Of a DNA stretch of 64,000 nt, positions 15,550 to 24,187 are shown piece after piece (position 1 is the stretch's first letter; each line of letters starts with the position of its first letter). The stretch is taken from NCBI GenBank assembly GCA_963711465.1, contig CAVQEG010000001.1, positions 558,001 through 622,000 of the forward strand, written 5' to 3'. The stretch is from CAVQEG01 sp963711465. GTDB taxonomy: Bacteria; Bacteroidota; Ignavibacteria; OLB7. The position numbers and the translations under genes were made by a program. The notes under the pieces were generated by a model. The model was not told the DNA's origin, did not search any database, and was given only the letters and a program-made list of their open reading frames with translations.

Positions 15550-17421
15550 GTGGAAGAACACCTCCTCGTCAGTCTGGCGGCCGTCTTCGTACTCGGCATC
15601 GGTGCGCAGTGGATCGGATGGCGATTCCGGCTGCCGTCGATTCTGCTGCTGCTGGTGTTCGGCCTGGCCGCCGGTCCGGCGGCCCAGTACTTCTATGGCG
15701 CGAAATTCATCGACACCGACGGTCTCCTCGGACAGCTGCTCGTTCCCGCCGTGTCGCTCTCCGTGGCGCTGATCCTCTTCGAAGGCGGTCTCGGACTGAA
15801 GCTTCGCGAGCTGCGGCGCATTGGCGGCGTGGTACGCAACCTCATCACCATCGGAACTCTCATCACGTGGCTGCTCGCCGCACTCGGCGCCTACGCGTTC
15901 ATCGGGCTCGACGTGTCGCTCTCGCTGCTGCTGGGTGCGATCGTCGTGGTAACCGGACCGACGGTGATCGGTCCGCTGGTGCGCCACGTGCGGCCGATCG
16001 GAAAGACGGGATCGATTCTGAACTGGGAGGGAATTCTGATCGATCCGGTCGGCGCGGTGCTCACGCTGCTGGTCTTCGACGCCATTCTGATCGGAGATGT
16101 GGGCGAGGCGACCACGCAGACGGCGCTCAGCGTGCTTCGCGTGCTGGTCGTCGGCGCGCTGATCGGCCTGCTGGGTGCCGGCGTGATCGTGCTGATGCTG
16201 CGGCGCTACTGGATACCGGACGCGCTGCAGAATCCGGTTTCGGTGATGATCGTCGTGGCGGTCTACACGCTGTCGAATGTGATTCAACACGAATCCGGGC
16301 TCCTCTCGGTGATCGTCACCGGTGTGGCACTGGCCAACCAGCGATGGGTGACTGTCACACACATCATCGAATTCAAGGAAAACCTCCGTGTGCTGCTGCT
16401 GGCCGGGCTGTTCATCCTGCTCGGCGCGCGGCTCAACGTCTCCGACCTCGGCTACATCACGCTCGGCTGCGGCGTGTTCATCGCATTCCTCATGCTGGTC
16501 GTTCGCCCGATCGCGGTGTTTCTCTCCACCGGGCGATCGGAGCTGTCGTTCAAGGAGAAGGTGTTCCTCTCGAGTATGGCGCCGCGCGGCATCGTCGCGG
16601 CGGCGATCAGTTCGATCTTCGCGCTGCGTCTGGAGACGCTCGAGAACGTTCCTCACGCCGGCAGCGAGCAGCTGGTGCCGATCACGTTCCTGGTGATCAT
16701 CGTCACGGTCACGATCTACGGACTGGCGGCCGGCCCGCTTGCGCGGATGCTCGGACTGACGGGACCCGATCCTCAGGGTGTGCTGATCGTGGGTGCGCAT
16801 TCGTGGGCGCGCAGGATTGCCCAGGCGCTGCAGGACGAATCGATCCCGGTCGTGCTGATCGACACCAACTGGGCGAACGTGACAGCCGCGCGGCTCGACG
16901 GGCTGACGACATACTTTGGCAGCGCGCTGGCCGAGGAGATCTCCGACAAGGTCGATCTCAATGGAATCGGCCGCGTCTTCGCGCTCTCATCCAACGATGC
17001 GGTCAACGCGCTGGCGTGCCTGCAGTTCTCCCATCAGTTCGACCGTTCGGAAGTCTACCAGCTGGCACCCCGGCAGGAGGGAGGCAAGCGTGACGAATCG
17101 GTCTCGCAGAATCAGCGTGGGCGACTGCTCTTCGGCTCGCACGTGACGCATGCCGATCTGGCCGAGCGGTTCGATCGGGGAGACCGGGTGAAGGTCGCTC
17201 GACTGAGCGACGCGTATTCGTTCGACGATTTCAAGGCGCGCTACGGCGAGCATGTGATGCCGATGGTGGTGATTTCTCATGGCGGGCAGATGACCGCGTA
17301 CACAAGTGACAATACGCCCTCGGCGCGCACCGGCGACAGCATCGTTGTGCTGGTGGAATCCGATCGCGAATCGGGCAGCGTCGAGACGGCACAGGCACCG
17401 GAGATTCCGGAGGCGTCATGA
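15550..17421 (+). CDS. CPA1-type cation/proton antiporter with Rossmann domain
   Basis: A 623-residue membrane protein. Residues 1-400 have about a dozen membrane helices typical of NhaP-type Na+(K+)/H+ antiporters: SVALILFEGGLGLKLRELR, VVVTGPTVIGPLVRHVRP, NWEGILIDPVGAVLTLLVF. The last carries the conserved Asp of the transport site. Residues about 410-500 form a TrkA-N-like Rossmann domain (GVLIVGAHSWARRIAQAL, VVLIDTNWANVTAARLDG), which in related proteins senses nucleotides, and a TrkA-C-like tail follows. The GTG at 15550 is the first plausible start; the longer frame overlaps the esterase gene. Its stop overlaps the next gene by ATGA. Confidence 0.87.
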   Translation: MEEHLLVSLAAVFVLGIGAQWIGWRFRLPSILLLLVFGLAAGPAAQYFYGAKFIDTDGLLGQLLVPAVSLSVALILFEGGLGLKLRELRRIGGVVRNLITIGTLITWLLAALGAYAFIGLDVSLSLLLGAIVVVTGPTVIGPLVRHVRPIGKTGSILNWEGILIDPVGAVLTLLVFDAILIGDVGEATTQTALSVLRVLVVGALIGLLGAGVIVLMLRRYWIPDALQNPVSVMIVVAVYTLSNVIQHESGLLSVIVTGVALANQRWVTVTHIIEFKENLRVLLLAGLFILLGARLNVSDLGYITLGCGVFIAFLMLVVRPIAVFLSTGRSELSFKEKVFLSSMAPRGIVAAAISSIFALRLETLENVPHAGSEQLVPITFLVIIVTVTIYGLAAGPLARMLGLTGPDPQGVLIVGAHSWARRIAQALQDESIPVVLIDTNWANVTAARLDGLTTYFGSALAEEISDKVDLNGIGRVFALSSNDAVNALACLQFSHQFDRSEVYQLAPRQEGGKRDESVSQNQRGRLLFGSHVTHADLAERFDRGDRVKVARLSDAYSFDDFKARYGEHVMPMVVISHGGQMTAYTSDNTPSARTGDSIVVLVESDRESGSVETAQAPEIPEAS

Positions 17422-19169
17422 GCTGGATCTTCGGTGCAATCGGACAGGAGATCTCGCGCGAGCGACGCGAGTCGTTGCGCGCCCACACCGCCGGAGCGCT
17501 GCACACGATCGACAGACCGGGGCTGATGATCTCCGCCGGCGGATTCGAGCGCACCTGCTGCGCAGGCAGCATCGAGTCGCGCCGCGGTGGTCCGGAGGGA
17601 TACGTCGTCGTCGGGGTGGGCATCGGGGCCGCTACCGGCGATCGCTACATCTTCGAGTCGGCCGACTGGGCGCCGGTGATGGCCGCGCCTCGCCCCGACT
17701 TCCGCAGCGTCGACGGACACTACGTGGCGCTGCGATACGACGAGCGCGGTGTCGACCTGTTCTGCGATGAACTCGGCATGCGGACCTGCTACGTGGCCAG
17801 GCTCGGCGACTGCACGGTCTTCTCTACGCGGCTCGACTGGATCGCCCGGGCCACGGGGCGGTGGCAACCGGATCTGATCGCCTTCGGCGCCCACTGGCTC
17901 GCCTACAACCAGTTCGTCTGTGACAGTCTCGTCGCGGGGATCGATCGGCTCGGACCCGGCGCGCGGGCGCGACTGACGGCGCACGAACTCGACGCGCGGG
18001 AGATGCCGTGGACGCCCGATCCCGGTCGAGCGATCGGCGGCGATACCGAAATGGTCGACCTACTCGCCTCGATCGTTGCGCCGCACGTCGCCGGCGGTCT
18101 GCGCCCGTCGCTGGGTCTCAGCGGTGGACTCGATTCGCGGTTCCTGCTCTCGGTCCTGGCCGCGCGCCATCCGGGGGAATTCGTCGTCCACACGTTCGGA
18201 CCCTCCGCCGATCCGGACGTAGCCGTGGCGCGGGAGCTCACTGCCTCACTCGGACTTCCGCTGATGTGGATCGACGAACCGCTTCCGCCATCGGAGCGGT
18301 TGCTGGAACTGCTGGTCGGATACGCTGCCGGATCGAACGTCGTGGAGCCCGCCTCGTCGGTGGCGAAACTGCGGCACTACCCGGTGCTCGACGCCTCGGG
18401 ACGTGTGTCGATCGACGGAGGGATGGGGGAAATTCTCAGGCGCCAGTTCTGCAATCGCCTCGCGCTCCGCGGCCGCGGAGCGGTCGCACGGCGCGACGTC
18501 GGCACCATGGCGCGCCACCTGTCGCAGCGCCGCGCCGATGTCTTCACACCCGAGGCGCGCGAGCGGATGGTGGCCGGACTGCTGCAGCAGCTCGACCGCG
18601 TCGTCGGAGAGCTTCCCGACGGCACCGCCGACGAGCAGCTGGTCGACCTGCTCGTCGTGCGCTCGCGGTATCCCAACATGGCCGGCTACGAACAGGCCAG
18701 GGCCGACGAGGGAGTGCTCGGCATGATGCCGTTCGCCCAGGCGTCGCTGCTGCACGCCGCGTTCTCAGTACCGCTCGAGGAGCGGCGCAATGCGCGGATG
18801 GTTCGTCGGATCATCGCACTGTTGACGCCGCGGCTGAGGGAGGTGGCGCTCGTCAAGAGCGGCGTGCGCTATCCCTGGCGACTGTCCACCGTGCCGGCCT
18901 GGGCCTACGCGAAGGTGCGCACCCGCATCGCGGGACGCTACGTCGATCCCGCCCGCTCGCGGATGCTCGATTCACTCGAACCCTTCGTTCGCGAGCTCGT
19001 ATCCTCCGGCGGCGTTCGGGACAATCCGATCTACGACCTTCGGGCAATCGATGCGTTGGTGACGCGATACTATCAGAGCGCTGATCCCGACGCGGCGGCC
19101 GAACTCGACTGGTTCATCGCTTTGGAACTCTGGTTCCGGGCGCTGCGGGGCGGCCGGCCCGCCGACTGA
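17418..19169 (+). CDS. Asparagine-synthetase-like ligase lacking the glutaminase Cys
   Basis: A 583-residue protein with the two-domain plan of asparagine synthetase B. The N-terminal half has the class II amidotransferase fold (YVALRYDERGVDLFCDELGM, FSTRLDWIARATG) but starts MSWIFGAIG instead of MCGI, so the catalytic cysteine is missing and it should not hydrolyse glutamine. The C-terminal synthetase domain keeps the ATP-binding loop LGLSGGLDSRFLL (near 235). This pattern occurs in beta-lactam synthetases, lasso-peptide cyclases and polysaccharide-associated homologues, which activate a carboxylate by adenylation. No precursor peptide or protease lies nearby, so the substrate is unknown. 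Start and upstream stop overlap (ATGA), tying it to the antiporter. Confidence 0.75.
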   Translation: MSWIFGAIGQEISRERRESLRAHTAGALHTIDRPGLMISAGGFERTCCAGSIESRRGGPEGYVVVGVGIGAATGDRYIFESADWAPVMAAPRPDFRSVDGHYVALRYDERGVDLFCDELGMRTCYVARLGDCTVFSTRLDWIARATGRWQPDLIAFGAHWLAYNQFVCDSLVAGIDRLGPGARARLTAHELDAREMPWTPDPGRAIGGDTEMVDLLASIVAPHVAGGLRPSLGLSGGLDSRFLLSVLAARHPGEFVVHTFGPSADPDVAVARELTASLGLPLMWIDEPLPPSERLLELLVGYAAGSNVVEPASSVAKLRHYPVLDASGRVSIDGGMGEILRRQFCNRLALRGRGAVARRDVGTMARHLSQRRADVFTPEARERMVAGLLQQLDRVVGELPDGTADEQLVDLLVVRSRYPNMAGYEQARADEGVLGMMPFAQASLLHAAFSVPLEERRNARMVRRIIALLTPRLREVALVKSGVRYPWRLSTVPAWAYAKVRTRIAGRYVDPARSRMLDSLEPFVRELVSSGGVRDNPIYDLRAIDALVTRYYQSADPDAAAELDWFIALELWFRALRGGRPAD

Positions 19170-19446
19170 GCGCATCGGGATGCCGTCCGGTGGTGGCATG
19201 TTATTCGCGTCGGCCGTCGGCATTCACCGCGCAGGCTCACCCTGCCGTTGCAGACGAATCACTGCCGCGGTTGCCGGCATCTCAAAGGCATCGACGAGGA
19301 TGCGGTGCTATCTTTCCAGGCACTGCGTCGTGTGAGGGGGCGTCGGGGACGCCGCCGCGAGCGGCCGGCCCGCAGTGGCTGCCATGTCGGTCCACGATCG
19401 GACCGGGCAGCGGGGCCGCACGAATCAACGACTGAGGGACATCGCC

Positions 19447-20616
19447 ATGAACGATCTTACACGAGACGAACTGAGGGAACTGACACAACCGGGGAGTGGT
19501 CCGTGTGTGTCGATCTACATGCCAACGCATCAGGCGGGCGCGGAGATCCAGCAGGACCTCACGAGGTTCAAGAATCTGCTTCGTGCAGCCGAGGAGCGTC
19601 TGCGGATGCGGGGTATGCGCGATCCGGAGGTGGCGCGGATGACCGCCTCCACCTGGGAGCTTCTCGACGCGAGAGTCTCCTGGCGCAACCCCCGCGCCGG
19701 CTTCGCGCTCTTCATCAGAGCCGACGGTGAGGTTCGCAGTTACCAGCTTCCCGAGACAGTGGACGAAGCCGTAGTGGTCAACGATCGGCCCTACGTACGG
19801 CCGCTGATCAGAATTCTCAGCAGCGATGTCACCTTCTACATCGTGTCGCTCGACCTCGACAACGCGCGACTCTTCCGCGGTTCCCACTTCGATATCGTCG
19901 AGGTGACGCCGACGCGCATGCCGGGTGCGATCGACGAGGCCCTGCACTATGACGAGACCGAGCAGCAGATGCAGATGCATACGGCCATCGCCGGCACCGG
20001 CCTTCCTGGCTGGTACGCGAAGAGCGCATTCCATGCGAAGGGGGGACATGAAGCGGAGAATTTCAAACGGGATGACGTGCTCGAATTTTACCGTCTGGTC
20101 GACCGCGGCGTGCATGAGATCATCGCCGGCACCGAGGCTCCGCTCGTCCTCGCCGGCGTGGAATCACGCTTCCCTATCTACCGCGACGCCAACAGCCATC
20201 CGAAGCTCATGGAGTACGGCGTGGCCGGCAATCCGACGCTGATGACGCTGCAGGAGCTGCACGACCGCGCCTGGAACATCGTTGCGCCCTACTTCCAGAC
20301 CGAGGAGCACCGCATGGTGGCGCAGTTCGCCAATCTCAGCGGTACCGGCAAGGCGACCAGCGACACGCGCGACATCCTCGCCGGCGTGGAGCAGGGTCGT
20401 GTCAACGCGCTGTTCGTTCCCGCCACCGGATTCCAGTGGGGCGCCTACGACACGGCGACCGATGATTTCGAACTGCTCGACGAACACGACGCTCGCGCAG
20501 AAGACCTGATGGACCGCGCTGCGGTGCGCGGTCTGGAGAACGGCGCCCGGGTGTATGTCGTCGCCGATGAGGCCGTTCCCGGAGATGGTCAGATGGCTGC
20601 GGTGATGCGCTACTGA
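19447..20616 (+). CDS. Bacterial archaeo-eukaryotic release factor family protein (baeRF)
   Basis: A 389-residue cytoplasmic protein beginning DELRELTQPGSGPCVSIYMP, the typical opening of baeRF3/7-type proteins. VTFYIVSLDLDNARLFRG and the final segment GARVYVVADEAVPGDGQMA, an eL30-like end, support the family. These are bacterial relatives of eRF1/Pelota and are proposed, mainly from genomic context, to act in ribosome rescue or dormancy. The GGQ-like loop required for peptide release is not seen. The gene stands alone after a 277-base gap with no clear promoter. Confidence 0.7.
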   Translation: MNDLTRDELRELTQPGSGPCVSIYMPTHQAGAEIQQDLTRFKNLLRAAEERLRMRGMRDPEVARMTASTWELLDARVSWRNPRAGFALFIRADGEVRSYQLPETVDEAVVVNDRPYVRPLIRILSSDVTFYIVSLDLDNARLFRGSHFDIVEVTPTRMPGAIDEALHYDETEQQMQMHTAIAGTGLPGWYAKSAFHAKGGHEAENFKRDDVLEFYRLVDRGVHEIIAGTEAPLVLAGVESRFPIYRDANSHPKLMEYGVAGNPTLMTLQELHDRAWNIVAPYFQTEEHRMVAQFANLSGTGKATSDTRDILAGVEQGRVNALFVPATGFQWGAYDTATDDFELLDEHDARAEDLMDRAAVRGLENGARVYVVADEAVPGDGQMAAVMRY

Positions 20617-20722
20617 TCGGAAGAGCGGTTCTCCGATTCGATGCGTTTGCGGGCGCGGGCCGTGGTGGCTCGCGCCTGCACTCGTATTCACACCCTTCTC
20701 ATTGATTTCTCGAGGTGCCCGA

Positions 20723-21349
20723 ATGAGTTCGTTCCGCCTATGTGCATTCTGCGCCACGGCAATCTGTTGCCTGATCATTTCCGCCTGCGGTCCCGAAGGG
20801 GCCGAGGAACCCGGTGACAGCCCGGCTGTCGCCAGCGGTGCGCTCAGGGCCGACACCGGTGGGCGGAGCCCGGCGAATGAACCACCGGAATCGGGTGGCC
20901 AGCCGCAGGCCTCGGTCGTCACACCGCTGGATGAAGGAACGATCGCGGTGACACTGGGTGGCGTCGGAGGTACGGTCGACTTCGCTGACGTCAACGCCCA
21001 TGTCGAGGAGCAGCCAATGAACGGAAGAACGCGGACGACGCTGTTCGTCGAAGCGCACAAGGTGCCGCCGGGACGCCATCTTAATCTCGACCTGTATCGG
21101 GAGAACGCGTCGATTACGCCGGGCCGCTATACGATCGAACCCGGAAGCGGGAAGGAGCTGACGGCGTCGTGGGAGGACAACGGTTCGTTCTTCCGTTCGA
21201 TCGACACTGCCCACGGGTACGTGGAGCTCAAGTCGATTAGTGACGATCGGGCCAGCGGTCAATTCGAGCTGACGCTCGTGCCGCTGCAGGGCGGACGGGC
21301 GCAGCACCTGACGGGGAAATTCGATGTGAAGGTGCAGCCGAGACAGTAG
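20723..21349 (+). CDS. Lipoprotein of unknown function
   Basis: A 208-residue protein with a lipobox near residue 22 (CLIISACGP), so it is probably membrane-anchored on the periplasmic side. A Pro/Gly/Glu-rich linker follows. The remainder (LNLDLYRENASITPGRYTIE, VELKSISDDRASGQFELTLV) looks like a single beta-sandwich of the kind found in many secreted lipoproteins. I do not recognise a family. It converges with the next minus-strand gene. Confidence 0.65.
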   Translation: MSSFRLCAFCATAICCLIISACGPEGAEEPGDSPAVASGALRADTGGRSPANEPPESGGQPQASVVTPLDEGTIAVTLGGVGGTVDFADVNAHVEEQPMNGRTRTTLFVEAHKVPPGRHLNLDLYRENASITPGRYTIEPGSGKELTASWEDNGSFFRSIDTAHGYVELKSISDDRASGQFELTLVPLQGGRAQHLTGKFDVKVQPRQ

Positions 21350-21424
21350 GTGGTGGGGTCGTGGCCCTGACTGCAGGCCTTGCGGCGGTCATCGGACAGG
21401 GCTGCGAGCGAGCGGCCGGAGCTC

Positions 21425-22036
21425 TCAGGCATCGAATGCGCCGAGCAAGCGAAGCAGGGCGATTCCTGAATCCAGGCGCAGAGCGGCGTCCTCGACCGAG
21501 CTCTTGCAGTCCTCCTCCCACCGCAGCTCCATTACGCCTCGATTGTATAGCAGCTCGTCCGGAGCGAGTCCCAGGATGCGTTGACGGACGGCTTCGCCCA
21601 GCAAATCGGCGTACACGTCGGCATCGTCGGTCCAGACCTTGAAGGCGGAGTCGAACTTCGCGTCACCGGTTTCAACGCGGTTCGAGGCGATCCACTCCGC
21701 CAGGGACCACTTCGACGGTGCGGCCTGCACCAGCACCGGAACGCTGGCGCGCGCGAGCGTCGACATGGTCACCATCGCGGGAATGCCCGGCTCGAGTTGA
21801 TCGTAGGCGGCGGCGACGAAGACGCCCATTCCATCGAGCGTGCCGTCGACCTTCAGGCCACGGGGATCGAAGTGCAGAGAATTGCGCCGGGCGAAGAGTT
21901 CGAGCATGGCGTGGCAGAAGAGTGCCTGCTGGGCCTCGCGCTCCTTATATCCGCTCGTATACGATATCGCCGCCACGACCAGGCCGAGACCGATGAACGC
22001 GACCGCGATGATTCCAACTGCTTCGAGTGTGGTCAT
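21425..22036 (-). CDS. Membrane-anchored protein of unknown function
   Basis: A 203-residue protein with one N-terminal membrane helix (AVGIIAVAFIGLGLVVAAI) and a soluble domain. FCHAMLELFARRNSLHFDPRG and PDELLYNRGVMELRWEED suggest an alpha/beta domain, with a WSLAEWIASNR segment in the middle. I do not recognise it. It is the last of five minus-strand genes from 27743 down, following the DUF2279 gene after 116 bases. Confidence 0.55.
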   Translation of the reverse strand: MTTLEAVGIIAVAFIGLGLVVAAISYTSGYKEREAQQALFCHAMLELFARRNSLHFDPRGLKVDGTLDGMGVFVAAAYDQLEPGIPAMVTMSTLARASVPVLVQAAPSKWSLAEWIASNRVETGDAKFDSAFKVWTDDADVYADLLGEAVRQRILGLAPDELLYNRGVMELRWEEDCKSSVEDAALRLDSGIALLRLLGAFDA

Positions 22037-22152
22037 CGATGACAGAAGGGGTGCTCAGGGGAGCGATCGACACGGCCACGGAGGAATTCCGGAACCGCTA
22101 CCCGCGGCGGAAGATACAGCAATTGGTCTGCGACGCCGTTGCCGCGGAGGAC

Positions 22153-23112
22153 CTACGGCCGCAGCAGGTGCAGCCGAATCGACGGCAACAGGGAAATGGT
22201 CGGCGCCGGCAGATGGTAGTATTCGAACGGCGTCGTCAGCAGCCGCCAGAGCCATCCATGGATCGGCAGACCGCGCACGTCGAGGTCCAGAGCGATGTAC
22301 AGTCGATGCTCTCCGCCGCCCTGATCATCGAGACCGCGGACGCTGTGCCCGATCGCCAGGTCGAGCCAGGCCGGCCAGTACGGCGCCGCCTTCGGCGGTA
22401 GCAGCGAGTGAACGTCGACGCTCACCCAGTAATAGCTGCTCTCGTAATCATCGATGATGACGCGATTCGAACCCGCGCGGAATCGCTCCGACGGCCAGTA
22501 GCTTGCCTTGAGTCGGATGGCATCGAGTGCAGGCCACCGGTGCGCTGCCACCTGCAGACCCGCGCCGAGGATGTCCGCCGTCTCGTCGCCCCATGAGAAT
22601 CCCCATTCGGCGGAGAAGCCGTCGCGAATCTCCACCCACGTCTGATACCCGAGCGCCAGCCCGCCTGCCGTCCAGATCGACGTCGTCGAGTCGACACCGC
22701 ACCAGCGGAACACGTCGTCATAGACGCCCGCGGCCATATAGGGGAAGAACGCATGGCCGAGCTTGTCGGCGCCCAGTGCGTAGCGCCAGTCGTCGGACCA
22801 GTTGAAGTGGAACGCGCTCTTCTCGCCCTTCCACCAGATATCCGTCTGCAGCAGGTGCCCTGCAACGAATGCGCCCGTCGAGATGGTCGCCACCACTGCC
22901 AGTCGGATCGGATGCAGTGAGTCGGCCGCGACGGGTCCGCCAAGCGAGTCGACAGTGACGGAGTCAGCGGCGGTCCGCACCATCGATCCGCCTGCGCCCG
23001 CGATGCGTCCGAATGCAGACGGATCATACGGCCCGGAGGCGGAGGCAACCGCCGCGCATGCTACCAGCAGCGGCGTGAGCAGACCGACGATGGATGTGGA
23101 TCGTGGACGCAT
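22153..23112 (-). CDS. DUF2279 (YfiM-like) periplasmic protein
   Basis: A 319-residue exported protein with a signal peptide near 5-28 (SIVGLLTPLLVACAAVASASG). The core matches DUF2279/YfiM: WSDDWRYALGADKLGHAFFP, then a conserved WVEIRDGFSAEWGFSWGDE and DILGAGLQV. These proteins are periplasmic or lipoproteins of unknown function. A C-terminal part with alternating polar and hydrophobic residues (YWVSVDVHSLLP, HRLYIALDLDVRGLP) may add an outer-membrane barrel portion. The ATG at 23112 starts the signal peptide. Confidence 0.75.
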   Translation of the reverse strand: MRPRSTSIVGLLTPLLVACAAVASASGPYDPSAFGRIAGAGGSMVRTAADSVTVDSLGGPVAADSLHPIRLAVVATISTGAFVAGHLLQTDIWWKGEKSAFHFNWSDDWRYALGADKLGHAFFPYMAAGVYDDVFRWCGVDSTTSIWTAGGLALGYQTWVEIRDGFSAEWGFSWGDETADILGAGLQVAAHRWPALDAIRLKASYWPSERFRAGSNRVIIDDYESSYYWVSVDVHSLLPPKAAPYWPAWLDLAIGHSVRGLDDQGGGEHRLYIALDLDVRGLPIHGWLWRLLTTPFEYYHLPAPTISLLPSIRLHLLRP

Positions 23113-23197
23113 GGGCCGCAACCGAACGGGGGCGCACCTCTGCACGAGACGCGCCCCGGATGAAGGGTCGCTCGCAGACGCAGGCGACGGCGTGCCG

Positions 23198-24106
23198 CTA
23201 CATCCCCTCGCTCGCGTTCGGCACGTCGGCGACGGGCGCTGCCACCTCGAATCTCCGTGCTCCGATGAAATGTGTCGAGTAGTAGTCCGACTCCAGCGAG
23301 CTGACGATCACGCCGTTGCGGCTCGAGGCGTGGGCGAACAGGTGGTTTCCCAGATAGATTCCGACGTGCGATACGTAGACGGCGCGACGCGTGTGGAAGA
23401 AGACCAGGTCGCCGAACTGCATCTGATCCTCACCGACTTCGTCGCCGGCGTCCCACTGTGCTGCTGCGGTCCGCGGCAGTCGGTGCCCGATGGCCCGGTA
23501 GACGGTGCCGGTGAACGCCGAACAGTCGATACCGCTTCGTGAGGTGCCGCCGAAATGATACCGCGTTCCGATCCAGTCCCAGATCGTCTCGATCATCTGC
23601 TGGCGATCGATACCGTTGTCTGTGAGGTAGCTGTCGTCGTTGAGTCGGCTCATGTAGCGGGTGAAGTCCTCGTAGACCTGGCTGGCGTCGTCGCCCTGCT
23701 GATCGTCGTCGGTTGCCGCCTCTTCGTCATCGGACAGTTCCGAATCGCTGAAGTCGGCCGTCACGGTGGCATCGACCGACGCTGCAGCGTCGTCTGCGGC
23801 AGTGTCGTCATCGGTATCGAGTTCGAGCAGCCGGGCAACCTCGGGGAGTTGCTCGCGCAGCAGGCGACGCGAGATCCGGCGGTCGCGGTCGATGCGATCG
23901 GCCGCAGCGGACTTCGACTCGACGCTGCGCCGGTGACGGCGGCGAAGTTCCGGCGCGTCGCTGCCTCGGTCGGGCCATGTGTGCGAATGCGAGGCAATGA
24001 GCGCCACCGACGGTGCGTCGGGAGCCGCGGCCGCGGTTCGGCAGAACGCGAACAGCATCAACGCCGAGAGGGCGGCGGCGGTCATCGTGCGAATCAGTAG
24101 GTGCAT
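23198..24106 (-). CDS. NlpC/P60 cell-wall peptidase
   Basis: A 302-residue secreted protein. After the signal peptide and a charged, Asp/Glu-rich linker (about 90-150) comes an NlpC/P60 domain with the catalytic Cys in GIDCSAFTGTVYR and the His in YVSHVGIYLGNHLFAHAS. The family cuts gamma-D-Glu-meso-DAP bonds in stem peptides. The acidic linker may space the catalytic domain from a membrane or the wall. The ATG at 24106 is the start; an in-frame GTG two codons upstream is less likely. Confidence 0.87.
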   Translation of the reverse strand: MHLLIRTMTAAALSALMLFAFCRTAAAAPDAPSVALIASHSHTWPDRGSDAPELRRRHRRSVESKSAAADRIDRDRRISRRLLREQLPEVARLLELDTDDDTAADDAAASVDATVTADFSDSELSDDEEAATDDDQQGDDASQVYEDFTRYMSRLNDDSYLTDNGIDRQQMIETIWDWIGTRYHFGGTSRSGIDCSAFTGTVYRAIGHRLPRTAAAQWDAGDEVGEDQMQFGDLVFFHTRRAVYVSHVGIYLGNHLFAHASSRNGVIVSSLESDYYSTHFIGARRFEVAAPVADVPNASEGM

Positions 24107-24187
24107 CGGCACGCTGTCTCCGGAAAGAGGGTTACGGGAGGGAATGAACGAGGAGTCCGGCGGCCGCGTCGTGCCCCCGGATCCGGT

